64,000 bases of DNA from Pantoea sp. Ep11b. Its GTDB lineage: Bacteria; Pseudomonadota; Gammaproteobacteria; Enterobacterales; Enterobacteriaceae. Each line of letters starts with the position of its first letter. Within the stretch, counting starts at the first letter, position 1. The notes under the pieces were generated by a model that saw nothing but the letters and a program-made list of their open reading frames with translations, was not told the origin of the DNA and searched no databases. A program made the position numbers and the translations under genes. Below are positions 38,018-48,483 of this stretch, in pieces. The stretch spans positions 992,001 to 1,056,000 of the forward strand of contig NZ_CP160631.1 of the NCBI RefSeq assembly GCF_040783975.1, given 5' to 3'.

Positions 38018-39901
38018 ATGAAAATCGAATTATCCGCATTAAGCACTGACCGCCTGCCTGATCCACTGCGTCGTAAATTTCTTGCCGGTTCCGGTGCGCT
38101 CGGCCTGACCGGCTTTCTCAGCGGCGGCCTGACGCTCTCATCCGGCGCGCGGGCCGCAGAGAAACCGGCGGGCAGTGCGCTGCTGGGCTTTCAGGCGATT
38201 GCCGCCTCGACCGCCGACGAGGTGGTGGTCGCGCCCGGCTACCGCGCCGAGGTGCTGATCTCCTGGGGCGATCCGCTGGTGAACGGGGCTGCGGCGTTTG
38301 ATCCGCACGGCAACAACAGCGCGGCGGATCAGGAAAAGCAGTTCGGTGACAACAATGACGGGATGAGCTTCTTTGCCATCGACGATCATCGCGGCGTAAT
38401 GGCGATCAATAATGAATATGTTAACGAGCCAACGCTGTTTGCCCACGGAGGCAGCAAAGCGACCAGCCTGGAAGACGTGAAAAAGTCACAGGCGGCGCAC
38501 GGTATTTCCGTGGTGGAAGTGAAACGGGGCGAGGATAACCGCTGGCAGGTGGTGCGTCCGTCTGACTACAACCGCCGCATTACCGCGAACACCCCGATGC
38601 GCTTTTCCGGCCCTGCCGCCGGTGACAACGCATTGCAGACCGCAGCCGATCCCGAAGGCATGAACGTCCTCGGCACCTTTGGTAACTGCGCCAACGGTAA
38701 AACGCCGTGGGGCACCTATCTGACCTGTGAAGAGAACTACGACACCTATTTTGGCACCCGACAGGCGGACTTCACGCCAACCCCGCAGCAGAAGCGCTAT
38801 ACCCTGAATGCCGCCGAGCCGGAACGGAACTGGGCCGACTTTGATCCCCGCTTTGATGTCGCGAAAAACCCCAACGAATTTAACCGCCACGGCTGGATAG
38901 TGGAAATCGATCCCTTTGACCCTCACTCCGTGCCGGTCAAACGCACCGCGCTGGGTCGCTTCAAACATGAGAATGCGGCGGTCACGGTCGCGAAAAACGG
39001 TCAGCTGGTGGTGTACATGGGGGATGATGAGCGCGGCGAGTATATCTATAAATATGTCTCCGACGATCGGGTTAACCCGGATGATGCGAAAGCGAATCAT
39101 GGGCTGCTGGACAAGGGCACGCTCTATGTGGCGCAGTTCAATGGTGACGCGCAGGGCACGCCGCTTAAAGGCACCGGGCGCTGGCTGGCGCTGAAGTGGG
39201 GCGAAAATGGCCTCACCGCAGAGAAGGGCTTCAGCAGTCAGGCTGACGTCCTGATCAACGCGCGAGCGGCGGCCGATGTGGTAAACGCCACCCGTATGGA
39301 TCGGCCGGAATGGATCGCCGTGAATCCGCACGATGGCCGCGCCTACTGCACGCTGACCAACAACAACAAGCGCGGCAACGAGGGGATGCCCGTCAATGCG
39401 GCCAACCCGCGGCCAAAAAATATCTACGGCCAGATTATCCGCTGGGATGAGAAGGGCGATGCCACCGCGCTGACGTTTGAGTGGGATATTTATGCGCTGT
39501 GCGGCAATCCGATCGCGCACCCTGAGGGGATCTATCGCGGCACGCCCAACATCACCGCTGAGAACACCTTCAACAGCCCGGATGGTCTGGGATTTGATGC
39601 CGCGGGGCGCTTATGGATCCTGACCGACGGCAAATACAGTAACAAAGAGGATTATCAGGGGCAGGGGAATAATCAGATGCTGGTGGGCGATCCCGACAGC
39701 GGCGAGATCCGCCGCTTTATGGTCGGCCCGAAATCGTGCGAGCTGACCGGCATTACCTTCACGCCCGATTACAGAACGCTGTTTGTCAACGTGCAGCATC
39801 CCGGCGAAGAGGGGGACTCCCATTTCCCGCACAACAGCCCGCGTCCGCGCTCATCGGTGATCATGATCACCCGCGAAGATGGTGGTGTTATCGGGGCCTG
39901 A
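38018..39901 (+). CDS. phoX: PhoX-family phosphatase (DUF839), Tat-exported
   Basis: Predicted periplasmic calcium/iron-dependent alkaline phosphatase that frees phosphate from organic esters. The 627-residue protein opens with a twin-arginine signal (RRKFLAGSGALGLTGFLSGG, residues 20-39), as PhoX proteins do because they fold with cofactors before export. Family blocks include GNCANGKTPWGTYLTCEENY near residues 225-245, acidic clusters, and the C-terminal NVQHPGEEGDSHFP with SRxSV-like ending. ATG 38018 follows AAAGGAAGC. It is not present at this place in E. coli. Convergent with apaH, with a hairpin in the 33-base gap. Substrate range is inferred from family. Confidence 0.88.
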   Translation: MKIELSALSTDRLPDPLRRKFLAGSGALGLTGFLSGGLTLSSGARAAEKPAGSALLGFQAIAASTADEVVVAPGYRAEVLISWGDPLVNGAAAFDPHGNNSAADQEKQFGDNNDGMSFFAIDDHRGVMAINNEYVNEPTLFAHGGSKATSLEDVKKSQAAHGISVVEVKRGEDNRWQVVRPSDYNRRITANTPMRFSGPAAGDNALQTAADPEGMNVLGTFGNCANGKTPWGTYLTCEENYDTYFGTRQADFTPTPQQKRYTLNAAEPERNWADFDPRFDVAKNPNEFNRHGWIVEIDPFDPHSVPVKRTALGRFKHENAAVTVAKNGQLVVYMGDDERGEYIYKYVSDDRVNPDDAKANHGLLDKGTLYVAQFNGDAQGTPLKGTGRWLALKWGENGLTAEKGFSSQADVLINARAAADVVNATRMDRPEWIAVNPHDGRAYCTLTNNNKRGNEGMPVNAANPRPKNIYGQIIRWDEKGDATALTFEWDIYALCGNPIAHPEGIYRGTPNITAENTFNSPDGLGFDAAGRLWILTDGKYSNKEDYQGQGNNQMLVGDPDSGEIRRFMVGPKSCELTGITFTPDYRTLFVNVQHPGEEGDSHFPHNSPRPRSSVIMITREDGGVIGA

Positions 39902-39909
39902 AACCATAT

Positions 39910-39927
39910 GCTGGCCTGACGGCCAGC
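39910..39927. terminator. Hairpin between phoX and apaH
   Basis: GCTGGCC (39910-39916) pairs with GGCCAGC (39921-39927) around TGAC, between the two convergent stop codons. Confidence 0.65.
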
Positions 39928-39934
39928 CTGATCG

Positions 39935-40792
39935 TTACAGTGCAGGCGGCGCCAGGCTGTCGCTGGCAGCCAGCGCTTTTTCGCGGTTGGAGGGCTGCAC
40001 CACATAGCGTTGCGTCTCCCAGTGCAGCAGGGTCAGCGTTCCGCCCCAGCAGCAGCCGGTATCCAGCCCGATAATCCCCTCAGGCGTGCCCTTGCCTTCC
40101 AGCGACGCCCAGTGACCAAAGATGATGGTGTAGTCGCGTGCGACCGGCCCCTCAAGGGTAAACCAGGGTTTCAGCGGTGGAAGCGCCGACTCCGGCGCAT
40201 CTTTGCAGATCATATCCAGCTGACCGTTCGGGAAGCAGTAACGCATCCGGGTCAGGGCGTTGGTGCTGAAGCGCAGACGGGCCAGCCCGGTCAGGTCTTC
40301 ACTCCAGTTATTCGGCATGTCGCCATACATGGCATCCAGGAACAGCGGATAGCTGTCGCTGGCCAGCACCGCTTCGACCTCACGCGCGCACTTTTTCGCG
40401 GTTTCGATATCCCACTGCGGCGTGACACCGGCATGGCCCATCACCAGTTTCTTCTCTTCATCCACCTGCAGCAGGGGCTGACGACGCAGCCAGTTAATCA
40501 GCTCGTCGGCATCCTCCGCTTCCAGCAGCGGCGTCAGGCGATCTTTCGGCTTGTTGCGGCTGATCCCGGCGTAGACCGCCAGCAGATGCAGGTCGTGATT
40601 ACCCAGCACCAGACGCACCGCGTCGCCCAGCGATTTTACGTAGCGCAGAACCTCCAGCGAGCCGGGGCCGCGTGCCACCAGGTCGCCGGTCAGCCACAGG
40701 GTATCCTGCTCAGGATTGAAATCGACCTGTTGCAGCAGTGCACGTAATTCGTCGTAGCAACCATGAACGTCGCCAATCAGGTATGTGCTCAT
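39935..40792 (-). CDS. apaH: Diadenosine tetraphosphatase ApaH
   Basis: Symmetrically hydrolyses Ap4A to two ADP and also removes Np4 caps from RNA 5' ends. The 285-residue metallophosphoesterase shows the PPP-family motifs in order: [10 protein letters not shown] (residues 7-16), [10 protein letters not shown] (near 36-45) and GNHDLHLLA (near 64-72). Later metal-binding histidines lie in [10 protein letters not shown] and [10 protein letters not shown]. Last gene of the leftward lptD-surA-pdxA-rsmA-apaG-apaH cluster. Confidence 0.97.
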   Translation of the reverse strand: MSTYLIGDVHGCYDELRALLQQVDFNPEQDTLWLTGDLVARGPGSLEVLRYVKSLGDAVRLVLGNHDLHLLAVYAGISRNKPKDRLTPLLEAEDADELINWLRRQPLLQVDEEKKLVMGHAGVTPQWDIETAKKCAREVEAVLASDSYPLFLDAMYGDMPNNWSEDLTGLARLRFSTNALTRMRYCFPNGQLDMICKDAPESALPPLKPWFTLEGPVARDYTIIFGHWASLEGKGTPEGIIGLDTGCCWGGTLTLLHWETQRYVVQPSNREKALAASDSLAPPAL

Positions 40793-40844
40793 AACGTTTT
40801 ATCCATCGGGAAGGTGCCCGGCTTAGCGGGCAAAAGCGTGTGAA

Positions 40845-41222
40845 TCAGTGAATGTGGGTCTGAACGGCGAGGCGGAACACCGGGATATCGACGTGAAAGG
40901 TTTCACCCTGCTCATCGACCATCACATAGTGCCCCTGCATGGTACCCATCGGGGTTTCGATCACGGCACCGCTGGTGTACTGAAACTCATTGCCTGCGGC
41001 GATAAGCGGCTGTTCACCGACCACGCCTTCACCCTGAACTTCCGTTTCGCGGCCATTACCGTTGGTAATCAGCCAGTAGCGCCCCAGCAGTTGCACAGCG
41101 GAACGGCCCAGATTGCGTATCGTGATGGTATAGGCGAAGACGTAGCGATCCTCATCCGGCGAGGACTGGGAGGCGACGTACTGGCTCTGCACATGGACGG
41201 AGACGCGGGCCGTTTCACTCAT
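40845..41222 (-). CDS. apaG: ApaG protein
   Basis: Small cytoplasmic protein with a fibronectin-III-like fold, 125 residues as in E. coli (where it was linked to cobalt and magnesium sensitivity). Conserved parts are [39 protein letters not shown] and [15 protein letters not shown]. The exact function is unknown. It lies three bases after rsmA and 52 bases before apaH, in the same direction. Confidence 0.95.
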   Translation of the reverse strand: MSETARVSVHVQSQYVASQSSPDEDRYVFAYTITIRNLGRSAVQLLGRYWLITNGNGRETEVQGEGVVGEQPLIAAGNEFQYTSGAVIETPMGTMQGHYVMVDEQGETFHVDIPVFRLAVQTHIH

Positions 41223-41225
41223 GAC

Positions 41226-42047
41226 TTACTCCTGCGATTTTCCCTGATGATTCGCCAGCCAGTTGGCCAGCTGACAATATTGCGCGACTGAGACATTTTC
41301 AGCGCGCAGACCGGGATCGATGGACAACTCTTCCAGCGCACCGGCCGTCACCATGTGGTTCAGGCTGTTTCGCAACGTTTTGCGGCGCTGACCAAAGGCT
41401 TCGGTGGTAATGCGGCTCAGAATACGCACGTCGCTGACCGGATGAGGCGGTTCGGCAAAAGGTACCAGACGCACCACCGCAGAGTCCACTTTCGGTGGCG
41501 GAGTAAAGGCGTGCGGCGGCACTTCCAGCACCGGGATCACCTGGCAGTAATATTGCGCCATCACCGTCAGGCGGCCATAGGCTTTACTGCCCGGACCGGC
41601 AACCAGACGGTTAACCACCTCTTTCTGCAGCATGAAGTGCATATCTTTGATCGAACCAGTATAGCTGAAAAGGTGGAACATCAGCGGGGTCGAAATATTG
41701 TAGGGCAGGTTACCAAATACCCGCAGCGGCTGGCCTCGCTCCTGCGCCAGGGCGGCGAAGTCGAAGGTCATGGCATCCTGCTGGAAGATAGTCAGTTTCG
41801 GGCCAAGGAACGGATGGGTCTGCAGACGCGCGGCGAGATCGCGGTCCAGCTCGACCACCGTTAAGCTATCGAGGCGTTCCCCTACCGGCTCGGTCAGGGC
41901 ACCCAGGCCAGGACCGATCTCAACCAGCGCTTCATCGCGCTGTGGATGAATAGCGGAGACAATGCTGTCGATAATGTACTGATCGTTCAGGAAGTTCTGC
42001 CCGAAACGTTTACGGGCGTAGTGCCCCTGATGGACGCGATTATTCAT
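41226..42047 (-). CDS. rsmA: 16S rRNA dimethyladenosine transferase RsmA (KsgA)
   Basis: SAM-dependent enzyme that dimethylates two adjacent adenosines near the 3' end of 16S rRNA during 30S maturation; loss gives kasugamycin resistance. The 273 residues (same as E. coli) contain [11 protein letters not shown], the SAM-binding [13 protein letters not shown] near residues 43-55 and the catalytic [17 protein letters not shown] near 110-125. Its start overlaps pdxA by eight bases, so the two are probably translated together. Confidence 0.97.
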   Translation of the reverse strand: MNNRVHQGHYARKRFGQNFLNDQYIIDSIVSAIHPQRDEALVEIGPGLGALTEPVGERLDSLTVVELDRDLAARLQTHPFLGPKLTIFQQDAMTFDFAALAQERGQPLRVFGNLPYNISTPLMFHLFSYTGSIKDMHFMLQKEVVNRLVAGPGSKAYGRLTVMAQYYCQVIPVLEVPPHAFTPPPKVDSAVVRLVPFAEPPHPVSDVRILSRITTEAFGQRRKTLRNSLNHMVTAGALEELSIDPGLRAENVSVAQYCQLANWLANHQGKSQE

Positions 42048-43038
42048 TACTGCTCTTGATCATAGTGATGGCGAGGTTAAGCGCCGTGATGAAGCTGCCC
42101 GGTTCCGCCTGACCCAGCCCGGCGAGTTCAAGCGCGGTGCCGTGGTCAACGGAGGTCCGGATAAAGGGCAGGCCCAGGGTAATATTTACCGCCCGGCCAA
42201 ACCCCTGAAACTTGAGTACCGGCAGGCCCTGGTCGTGATACATCGCCAGAACCGCATCGGCATGTTGCAGATATTTAGGCTGGAACAGCGTATCGGCAGG
42301 CAGCGGGCCGGTCAGTCTGATGCCCTGCTGACGCAGTTCATCCAGTGCCGGTGTGATCGTCTCGATCTCTTCACGGCCCATGTGGCCGCCTTCACCCGCG
42401 TGAGGATTGAGACCGCAGACGTAGATGTGTGGCTCGGCGATCGCAAACTTCTGCTGCAGATCGCGATGCAGAATCGTGATCACCTCATGCAGGCAATCAC
42501 GCGTGACCGCCGCGGCGACATCCTTCAGCGGCAGATGGGTCGTCGCCAGCGCGACACGCAGCGCTTCGGTCGCCAGCATCATCACCACGCGATGTCCGCC
42601 TGCGCGATCGGCGAAGAACTCGGTATGGCCGGTGAAGGCGATACCGGCATCGTTGATCACGCCTTTGTGGACCGGGCCGGTGATCAGCGCCGCAAATTCC
42701 CCGGACAGGCAGCCGTCACAGGCGCGCGCCAGCGTGGTCAGCACATAGTCGCTGTTGGCGACGCAGAGCGTGCCCGGCGTCACCGGTTCGGCGGTTTCGA
42801 CGGGCAGGATAGTCAGCGACCCCGCCTGCTGTGGCGCGGCGGCCACGCCAGGCTGGTAAGGGCGCAGGGTCAGTGGCAGACCGAGCTGCGCCGCACGCTG
42901 CTGTAGCAGGGCAGGTGAGGCGCACACCACCAGCTCAACCGGCCACGCCTGCTGGGCCAGCTGAACGGTGAGATCGGGACCAATCCCGGCGGGTTCGCCG
43001 GGCGTGATCACCACACGGGCATTACTGCGCATTGCCAT
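42040..43038 (-). CDS. pdxA: 4-hydroxythreonine-4-phosphate dehydrogenase
   Basis: Oxidises 4-phosphohydroxythreonine in the DXP-dependent route to pyridoxal 5'-phosphate. The 332-residue protein has the PdxA blocks [13 protein letters not shown] at the start, [13 protein letters not shown] and FTGHTEFF in the middle, [13 protein letters not shown] with metal-binding His residues, and [12 protein letters not shown] near residue 280. The frame overlaps surA by 17 bases; an alternative ATG two codons later (43032) is possible. Confidence 0.96.
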   Translation of the reverse strand: MAMRSNARVVITPGEPAGIGPDLTVQLAQQAWPVELVVCASPALLQQRAAQLGLPLTLRPYQPGVAAAPQQAGSLTILPVETAEPVTPGTLCVANSDYVLTTLARACDGCLSGEFAALITGPVHKGVINDAGIAFTGHTEFFADRAGGHRVVMMLATEALRVALATTHLPLKDVAAAVTRDCLHEVITILHRDLQQKFAIAEPHIYVCGLNPHAGEGGHMGREEIETITPALDELRQQGIRLTGPLPADTLFQPKYLQHADAVLAMYHDQGLPVLKFQGFGRAVNITLGLPFIRTSVDHGTALELAGLGQAEPGSFITALNLAITMIKSSNE

Positions 43039-44317
43039 CCAGAATCTTCACGTAGGCGCTGGCGCGCTGTTCCTGCATCCAGGTCTGTGCTTCTTCCGCA
43101 AACTTACGGTTGAACAGCATGCGGTATGCGCGCTCTTTCTGGGCCGCATCGGTCTTATCGACCTGACGGGTATCCAGCAGCTGAATCAGATGCCAGCCGA
43201 AAGAGGAGTGAACAGGCTGACTGACCTGGCCTTTCTGCAGACGCAGCAGCGCGTCGCGGAACGCCGGATCGAAGACTTCCGGTGAGGTCCAGCCGAGATC
43301 GCCGCCCTGGTTAGCCGAGCCGGGATCGTCAGAGTACTGCTTGGCCGCGGCGGCAAAGGTGGTTTTCCCGCTGCGGATGTCGGCCGCGATCTGCTCCAGC
43401 TGCGCGCGCGCCTGGCTGTCAGTGAGGATCGGTGAGGGCTTCAGCAGGATGTGGCGTGAATGCACTTCGGTGACGGAGACATTTTTGCTCTCGCCGCGCA
43501 GGTCGTTCACCTTCAGGATGTGGAAGCCCACACCGGAACGGATCGGCCCGACGATATCGCCTTTTTTAGCCGTTGCCAGTGCCTGCGCAAACAGGGTCGG
43601 CAACTCTTCGATTTTGCCCCAGCCCATGTTGCCGCCTTTCAGCGCCTGGGAGTCGGCGGAATAGGTCACGGCCATCTTGCCGAAGTCAGCGCCATTTTTC
43701 AGTTCGCCCACCAGCTGTTTTGCCAGCGTCTCCTGCTCGTCAACCTGCTGCTGCGTCGGGTTTTCCGGCAGCGGCAGCAGAATGTGGCTGACGTTCAGCT
43801 CGGTGCCCTGGCTGTTCTGAGAGCCGATCTGGGCAGCCAGCGTATCCACTTCCTGCGGCAGAATAGTCACGCGACGACGCACTTCGTTGTTGCGGACTTC
43901 GGCAATCGTCATCTCTTTACGGATCTGCGCACGATAGACGCTGTAGTTCATGCCGTCATAGGCCAGACGGCTGCGCAGCTGATCGAGGCTCATGCGGTTC
44001 TGTGCTGCGATGTTCTGAATAGCCTGGTCCAGCTGCTCGTCGCTGATCTGAACGCCCGCTTTCTCGCCCATCTGCAGGATGATGTTGTCCATGATCTGAC
44101 GTTCCAGAATCTGATGGCGCAACGTTTTATCATCTGGCAGCTGCTGATTGGCCTGCCGGGCCTGAGATTTGACCGTGCTCATCATGCCGTCCACGTCACT
44201 CTCAAGAACCACGCCGTTATTGACTACGGCAGCAACTTTATCAACGACTTGTGGTGCTGCGAACGCGGTGTTGGCACTGATTGCCACACCAAGAATCAGC
44301 ATTCTCCAGTTCTTCAT
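43022..44317 (-). CDS. surA: Periplasmic chaperone and peptidyl-prolyl isomerase SurA
   Basis: Escorts outer-membrane proteins, including LptD, through the periplasm to the BAM complex. The 431-residue precursor (E. coli 428) has a signal peptide ending ANTAFA, an N-terminal chaperone domain with [13 protein letters not shown], and two parvulin domains near residues 175-275 ([10 protein letters not shown]) and 285-385 ([11 protein letters not shown]). A short C-terminal helix completes the chaperone core. It lies 54 bases after lptD in the same direction. Confidence 0.97.
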   Translation of the reverse strand: MKNWRMLILGVAISANTAFAAPQVVDKVAAVVNNGVVLESDVDGMMSTVKSQARQANQQLPDDKTLRHQILERQIMDNIILQMGEKAGVQISDEQLDQAIQNIAAQNRMSLDQLRSRLAYDGMNYSVYRAQIRKEMTIAEVRNNEVRRRVTILPQEVDTLAAQIGSQNSQGTELNVSHILLPLPENPTQQQVDEQETLAKQLVGELKNGADFGKMAVTYSADSQALKGGNMGWGKIEELPTLFAQALATAKKGDIVGPIRSGVGFHILKVNDLRGESKNVSVTEVHSRHILLKPSPILTDSQARAQLEQIAADIRSGKTTFAAAAKQYSDDPGSANQGGDLGWTSPEVFDPAFRDALLRLQKGQVSQPVHSSFGWHLIQLLDTRQVDKTDAAQKERAYRMLFNRKFAEEAQTWMQEQRASAYVKILDGNAQ

Positions 44318-44371
44318 ACTTTATCCATTGTTGGTTCCGCACTGCGGGATTGCCTGTCAAACATCACAACA

Positions 44372-46738
44372 TCAGAAAGCGGGCTGGTAAGGAATAATGC
44401 CCTGACGCAGCATATCGTTGGTGCCTAAGCCGTAGTTAGGACTCAGACCACGCAGCTCAATGTTGAATGAGATTTGGTTGTCATATTTACTGTCGTTGTT
44501 TTCCCAACCGTTAATTTTGCGCTCGTAACCGACCCGGATCGCGTAACAGCATGAGCTGTACTGCAGGCCCACCAGCTGCGATGCCGGACGCGTGTTGCGG
44601 GTATCGTAGTAGTAAGCGCCTACCACAGACCATGCATCCGCAATCGGCCAGCTGGCCGTGGTGCCGACCTGTGAAATCCCATTTTTAAAGATAGGATTGG
44701 TCACCAGCGCACTGTTGTTCAGCGCACTGGCCACATATTCCGGGCTGCTGTAACGATAGCTCAGCTGCACCATGCGGTCGGCATCGCGACGGTATTCCAG
44801 GACGGTATTGCCCTGAGAGACGTTGTCGAGTTTGGTGTCATACTGCAGACCACCCCGGACGCCCCAGCGATCGCTGATTTTCCAGTATGTATCGCCAGCC
44901 CAGATCAGGCTGCCGGTATCATCTTCTTTACTGGTTTGATTCACACCAGTACGAGAAGGGGTAAACGAGTAGATTTGACCCACAGAAACGTTAAAACGTT
45001 CAACCAGATCGGTATCATAAATACGGGAGGTGACACCGGTCGCCACTTCATTCGCAGACGCGATGCGATCCAGGCCGCTGTAAGTACGATCGCGGAACAG
45101 GCCGGTGTAGTCGGTCTGCAGCAGCGTGGAGTCGTACGGATAGATGTTGCTCTGATTGCGGTACGGGATATAGAGGTACTGTACCCGCGGCTCCAGCGTC
45201 TGGGTGTAACCCACCGCAGAGTTCATGTCGCGGTCAAAGACCATCCGGCCATCAACCTTAAACTGCGGCAGCGTACGGTTAACGGACTCTTTAAGCTGGT
45301 TGTTGCGATCGGTATCGATGTTGGTGTTGTAGTACTCAACATCATTCTGCTGATAGTGCGTCGCCAGTAATTTTGCTTCGGTATCCAGGCTGGCCCAGCC
45401 GTTTGACAGCGGCAGGTTCAGGGTTGGCTCAATATGTAAGCGGGTCGCTTCAGGATAACGGTCGCTGACGTTGGTGAATTTCACCGCCTGCGCATAGATC
45501 CGGCCATCGAACGGACCGATGTCGTTCTGATAGAGGTTGACGTCCAGCTGCGGCATGGCGCGATAGACGTTGTTGCTGCTGTTATCGCCGAACACCTGGA
45601 AATCTTTGGTGGAAAGCGTGGCGTCCCAGTTGGTGTCCGCATAACCAATGCTGAATTTTTGCGTAGCGTAGTTATCGGTTGAGCTGTAGTACTTCGAGTC
45701 GAGATCGTTGAAGTAGTACTTATCGCTGACCTTGGTGTAGTCCGCATTGAAACGCCAGTTCTTGTCATAGACACCGGCATGACGCCAGTAGAAGAGCCAG
45801 CGGTTTGAGCTGTCATCTTCGGCGATACCGCGCATCGCTTTGTCGTTATCGTACTGTTTGTCTGAGCCGAGGTAGTCAAATTCCACCAGGCCCGCGCCCA
45901 GCGTCGTCAGATAACGGAATTCGTTCTCAAACTGCATGCCGCGCTTACTCATGTAGTGCGGCGTAATGGTGGCATCGGCCTGCGGCGCGATGTTCCAGTA
46001 ATAGGGCAGCATGAACTCAAAGCCGTTGTTGCTGCCATATTTTGCATTCGGGATCAGGAAACCGGAGCGGCGGCGATCGCCAATCGGTAACTGCAGATAG
46101 GGGCTGTAGAACACCGGCACGGAGCCGATCTTAAAGCGGGCGTTCCAGATCTCGGCCACTTCCTCTTCACGATCCTGGATCACTTCGGACCCCACCACGC
46201 TCCAGCTGTTTGAGCCAGGCAGACAGGAGGTAAAGGTGCCGTTTTCCAGAATGGTATAGCGGTTGTCCCCGCGCAGCTTCATCTGATCGGCGGTGCCGCG
46301 TCCCTGACGATCCACCATCTGATACTGACCGTTCCAGACGTTGGTATCTTTGGTGTTGAGGTTTGACCAGGCTTTCGGACCTTTCAGGATGACCTGATTG
46401 TCATCGTAGTGCACATTACCCAGCGCATCGACGGTGCGGACCGGAGCGGTCTGGTCGTTCGGCTGACGCTGATGAAGCTGCACTTCATCGGCCTGCATGC
46501 GGCTGTTGCCCTGCTCAATATTCACGTTGCCGGTAAACACCGCATCGTCGGGATAGTTCCCTTTAGCGGCGTCGGAATTGATGGTAACAGGCAGCTGATT
46601 CGCATCGCCATTGACCAGCGGGCGGTTGTAACTCGGCACGCCTAACATACACTGCGACATCAAATCGTCGGCAAAGGCTTGCTGGCTAATGGCTGCGCCG
46701 ATCAGTGTGGCCAGCAGGGTAGGTATATGTTTTTTCAT
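44372..46738 (-). CDS. lptD: LPS-assembly outer-membrane protein LptD
   Basis: Beta-barrel of the LptDE translocon that inserts lipopolysaccharide into the outer leaflet. The 788-residue precursor (E. coli 784) has a signal peptide ending near residue 24 (QQAFA), the N-terminal OstA/beta-jellyroll domain ([20 protein letters not shown], residues 60-160) and a large barrel. The Cys residues of the required disulfides are visible in SQCMLGVP and near the end in [16 protein letters not shown] 46738 is preferred over an in-frame ATG at 46774, because the signal peptide starts at MKKHIPTLL. Divergent from djlA. Confidence 0.96.
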   Translation of the reverse strand: MKKHIPTLLATLIGAAISQQAFADDLMSQCMLGVPSYNRPLVNGDANQLPVTINSDAAKGNYPDDAVFTGNVNIEQGNSRMQADEVQLHQRQPNDQTAPVRTVDALGNVHYDDNQVILKGPKAWSNLNTKDTNVWNGQYQMVDRQGRGTADQMKLRGDNRYTILENGTFTSCLPGSNSWSVVGSEVIQDREEEVAEIWNARFKIGSVPVFYSPYLQLPIGDRRRSGFLIPNAKYGSNNGFEFMLPYYWNIAPQADATITPHYMSKRGMQFENEFRYLTTLGAGLVEFDYLGSDKQYDNDKAMRGIAEDDSSNRWLFYWRHAGVYDKNWRFNADYTKVSDKYYFNDLDSKYYSSTDNYATQKFSIGYADTNWDATLSTKDFQVFGDNSSNNVYRAMPQLDVNLYQNDIGPFDGRIYAQAVKFTNVSDRYPEATRLHIEPTLNLPLSNGWASLDTEAKLLATHYQQNDVEYYNTNIDTDRNNQLKESVNRTLPQFKVDGRMVFDRDMNSAVGYTQTLEPRVQYLYIPYRNQSNIYPYDSTLLQTDYTGLFRDRTYSGLDRIASANEVATGVTSRIYDTDLVERFNVSVGQIYSFTPSRTGVNQTSKEDDTGSLIWAGDTYWKISDRWGVRGGLQYDTKLDNVSQGNTVLEYRRDADRMVQLSYRYSSPEYVASALNNSALVTNPIFKNGISQVGTTASWPIADAWSVVGAYYYDTRNTRPASQLVGLQYSSCCYAIRVGYERKINGWENNDSKYDNQISFNIELRGLSPNYGLGTNDMLRQGIIPYQPAF

Positions 46739-46920
46739 ACGCGGTATCGAGAATTCCATGAAAACTGGCATCATGCCGACAATCGGGTCAGAGACTAACT
46801 TACTGCCCGGCGTTGCGCCAGTGTTAATCCTGGTCTGTCAGCGTTGCTGTTAGGCGCTGAGGTAAATGACAGGTATGATAATGCAATTTTCAGCCGCAAG
46901 CATGGCGAATTGAGGAGTTT

Positions 46921-47730
46921 ATGCGCTACTGGGGAAAAGTTGTGGGTCTGGCGGTGGGATTACTTTCCGGCGCCGGCTTTTGGGGTATTGTGATCGGTTT
47001 GATCATTGGCCATATGATTGACAAAGTACGCGGTGCGCAAGGCAAGGCTTACTTCTCAAACAATCAGACCCGACAGACGCTGTTTTTCAGCACCACCTTT
47101 CAGGTGATGGGCCATCTGACCAAGTCAAAAGGGCGCGTCACTGAAGCCGATATTCAGATTGCGTCACTGTTAATGGAGCGGATGCAGCTGCATGGTGAGT
47201 CGCGCACGGCTGCCCAGCGCGCCTTCCGCGAAGGCAAACAGGCAGATTACCCGTTACGCAGCAAACTGCGTGAACTGCGCAGCGCCTGCTTTGGCCGCTT
47301 CGACCTGATTCGGATGTTTCTGGAGATCCAGATCCAGGCCGCCTTTGCCGACGGTTCACTGCATCCCAACGAGCGCCAGGTGCTCTATGTGATCGCCGAG
47401 GAGCTGGGGATTTCACGCACGCAGTTCGATCAGTTCCTGCGCATGATGGAAGGCGGCCAGCAGTTTGGCGGCGGCCAGCGCAGCGCCGGCGGTTTCCAGC
47501 AGGCGCAACGCGGACCGACGCTGGATGACGCCTGCAGCGTGCTGGGCGTAAAGCGCAGTGACGACGCCACCACCATTAAGCGCGCCTACCGCAAGCTGAT
47601 GAGTGAGCATCATCCCGATAAGCTGGTGGCGAAAGGCCTACCGCCCGAGATGATGGAGATGGCGAAGCAGAAAGCGCAGGAGATTCAGGCGGCGTACGAC
47701 CTGATTCGCAAAGAGAAAGGCTTCAAGTAA
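46921..47730 (+). CDS. djlA: Membrane-anchored J-domain co-chaperone DjlA
   Basis: DnaK partner anchored in the inner membrane by one N-terminal segment. The 269-residue protein (E. coli 271) begins [17 protein letters not shown] with a glycine-patterned transmembrane helix to about residue 32 that dimerises. A TerB-like central domain covers residues 50-175, a Gly/Gln-rich linker follows, and the J domain (residues 205-269) has HPD in [10 protein letters not shown]. The protein modulates colanic-acid signalling in E. coli. Convergent with rluA. Confidence 0.96.
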   Translation: MRYWGKVVGLAVGLLSGAGFWGIVIGLIIGHMIDKVRGAQGKAYFSNNQTRQTLFFSTTFQVMGHLTKSKGRVTEADIQIASLLMERMQLHGESRTAAQRAFREGKQADYPLRSKLRELRSACFGRFDLIRMFLEIQIQAAFADGSLHPNERQVLYVIAEELGISRTQFDQFLRMMEGGQQFGGGQRSAGGFQQAQRGPTLDDACSVLGVKRSDDATTIKRAYRKLMSEHHPDKLVAKGLPPEMMEMAKQKAQEIQAAYDLIRKEKGFK

Positions 47731-47788
47731 TCCCCGGCTGCCGCGCCTCTTCTGTCACAGAGGAGGCCCGCAGTCGCTGGCGTGACTC

Positions 47789-48442
47789 TCAGAAGTCAGC
47801 AGGCTGACGAAACGTCATCGCATTGCCAAACGCCGGATGGGTGATAGTCAGCGACTCCGCATGCAGCAGCAGGCGGGACGCCATCGCCCTGGCGTCCGGG
47901 TGGGCATAGAAGTTGTCCCCCAGAATCGGATGGCCCAGCGCCAGCATATGCACCCGCAGCTGGTGTGAGCGACCGGTAATCGGCTTCAGCGAGACGCGCG
48001 CGCTGTTATCATCGCGATATTCCAGCACCTGATACGCCGTCTGCGCGGCTTTCCCGTTCTCGAAACAGACCATCTGCTTCGGACGATTCGGCCAGTCGCA
48101 GATCAGCGGCAGATCAACCAGCCCCGCCTCCTTTTCCGGATGTCCCCAGATGCAGGCCACATAGGTTTTAGCGGGCTCGCGCTCGCGGAACTGGCGTTTC
48201 AGTTCACGCTCGGCGTCCTTGGTCAGGGCGACAACCAGCACGCCGCTGGTCGCCATATCCAGCCGATGGACCGATTCAGCCTGCGGGAAGTCCCGCTGGA
48301 TCCGCGTCATCACGCTATCTTTATTCTCGGGTAACCGGCCGGGAACGGAGAGCAGACCGCTGGGTTTATTGACTACCATAATATGCGCATCCTGATAAAG
48401 GATGTGCAGCCAGGGTTCGTGCGGCGGATTGTAAGGTTCCAT
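47789..48442 (-). CDS. rluA: Dual-specificity pseudouridine synthase RluA
   Basis: Makes pseudouridine 746 in 23S rRNA and 32 in certain tRNAs. The 217-residue protein shows the RluA-family catalytic motif VHRLDMATSGVLVVAL (catalytic Asp near residue 60), plus VVNKPSGLLSVPG at the start and the KPITGRSHQLRVHM block near residue 150. ATG 48442 is chosen because GGAAAG lies eight bases upstream; a TTG at 48454 in the same frame overlaps that site and is rejected. Lies after rapA on the same strand, separated by a terminator. Confidence 0.95.
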   Translation of the reverse strand: MEPYNPPHEPWLHILYQDAHIMVVNKPSGLLSVPGRLPENKDSVMTRIQRDFPQAESVHRLDMATSGVLVVALTKDAERELKRQFREREPAKTYVACIWGHPEKEAGLVDLPLICDWPNRPKQMVCFENGKAAQTAYQVLEYRDDNSARVSLKPITGRSHQLRVHMLALGHPILGDNFYAHPDARAMASRLLLHAESLTITHPAFGNAMTFRQPADF

Positions 48443-48452
48443 GAGGCTTTCC

Positions 48453-48478
48453 AAAAAAAAGAGGGGCCCTGCGGCCCC
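48453..48478 (-). terminator. Terminator of rapA
   Basis: On the minus strand GGGGCC-GCAG-GGCCCC (48478-48463) is followed by CTC and a run of eight T (48460-48453). It lies between rapA and rluA and ends about 11 bases before the rluA ATG. Confidence 0.88.
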
Positions 48479-48483
48479 TGAGC

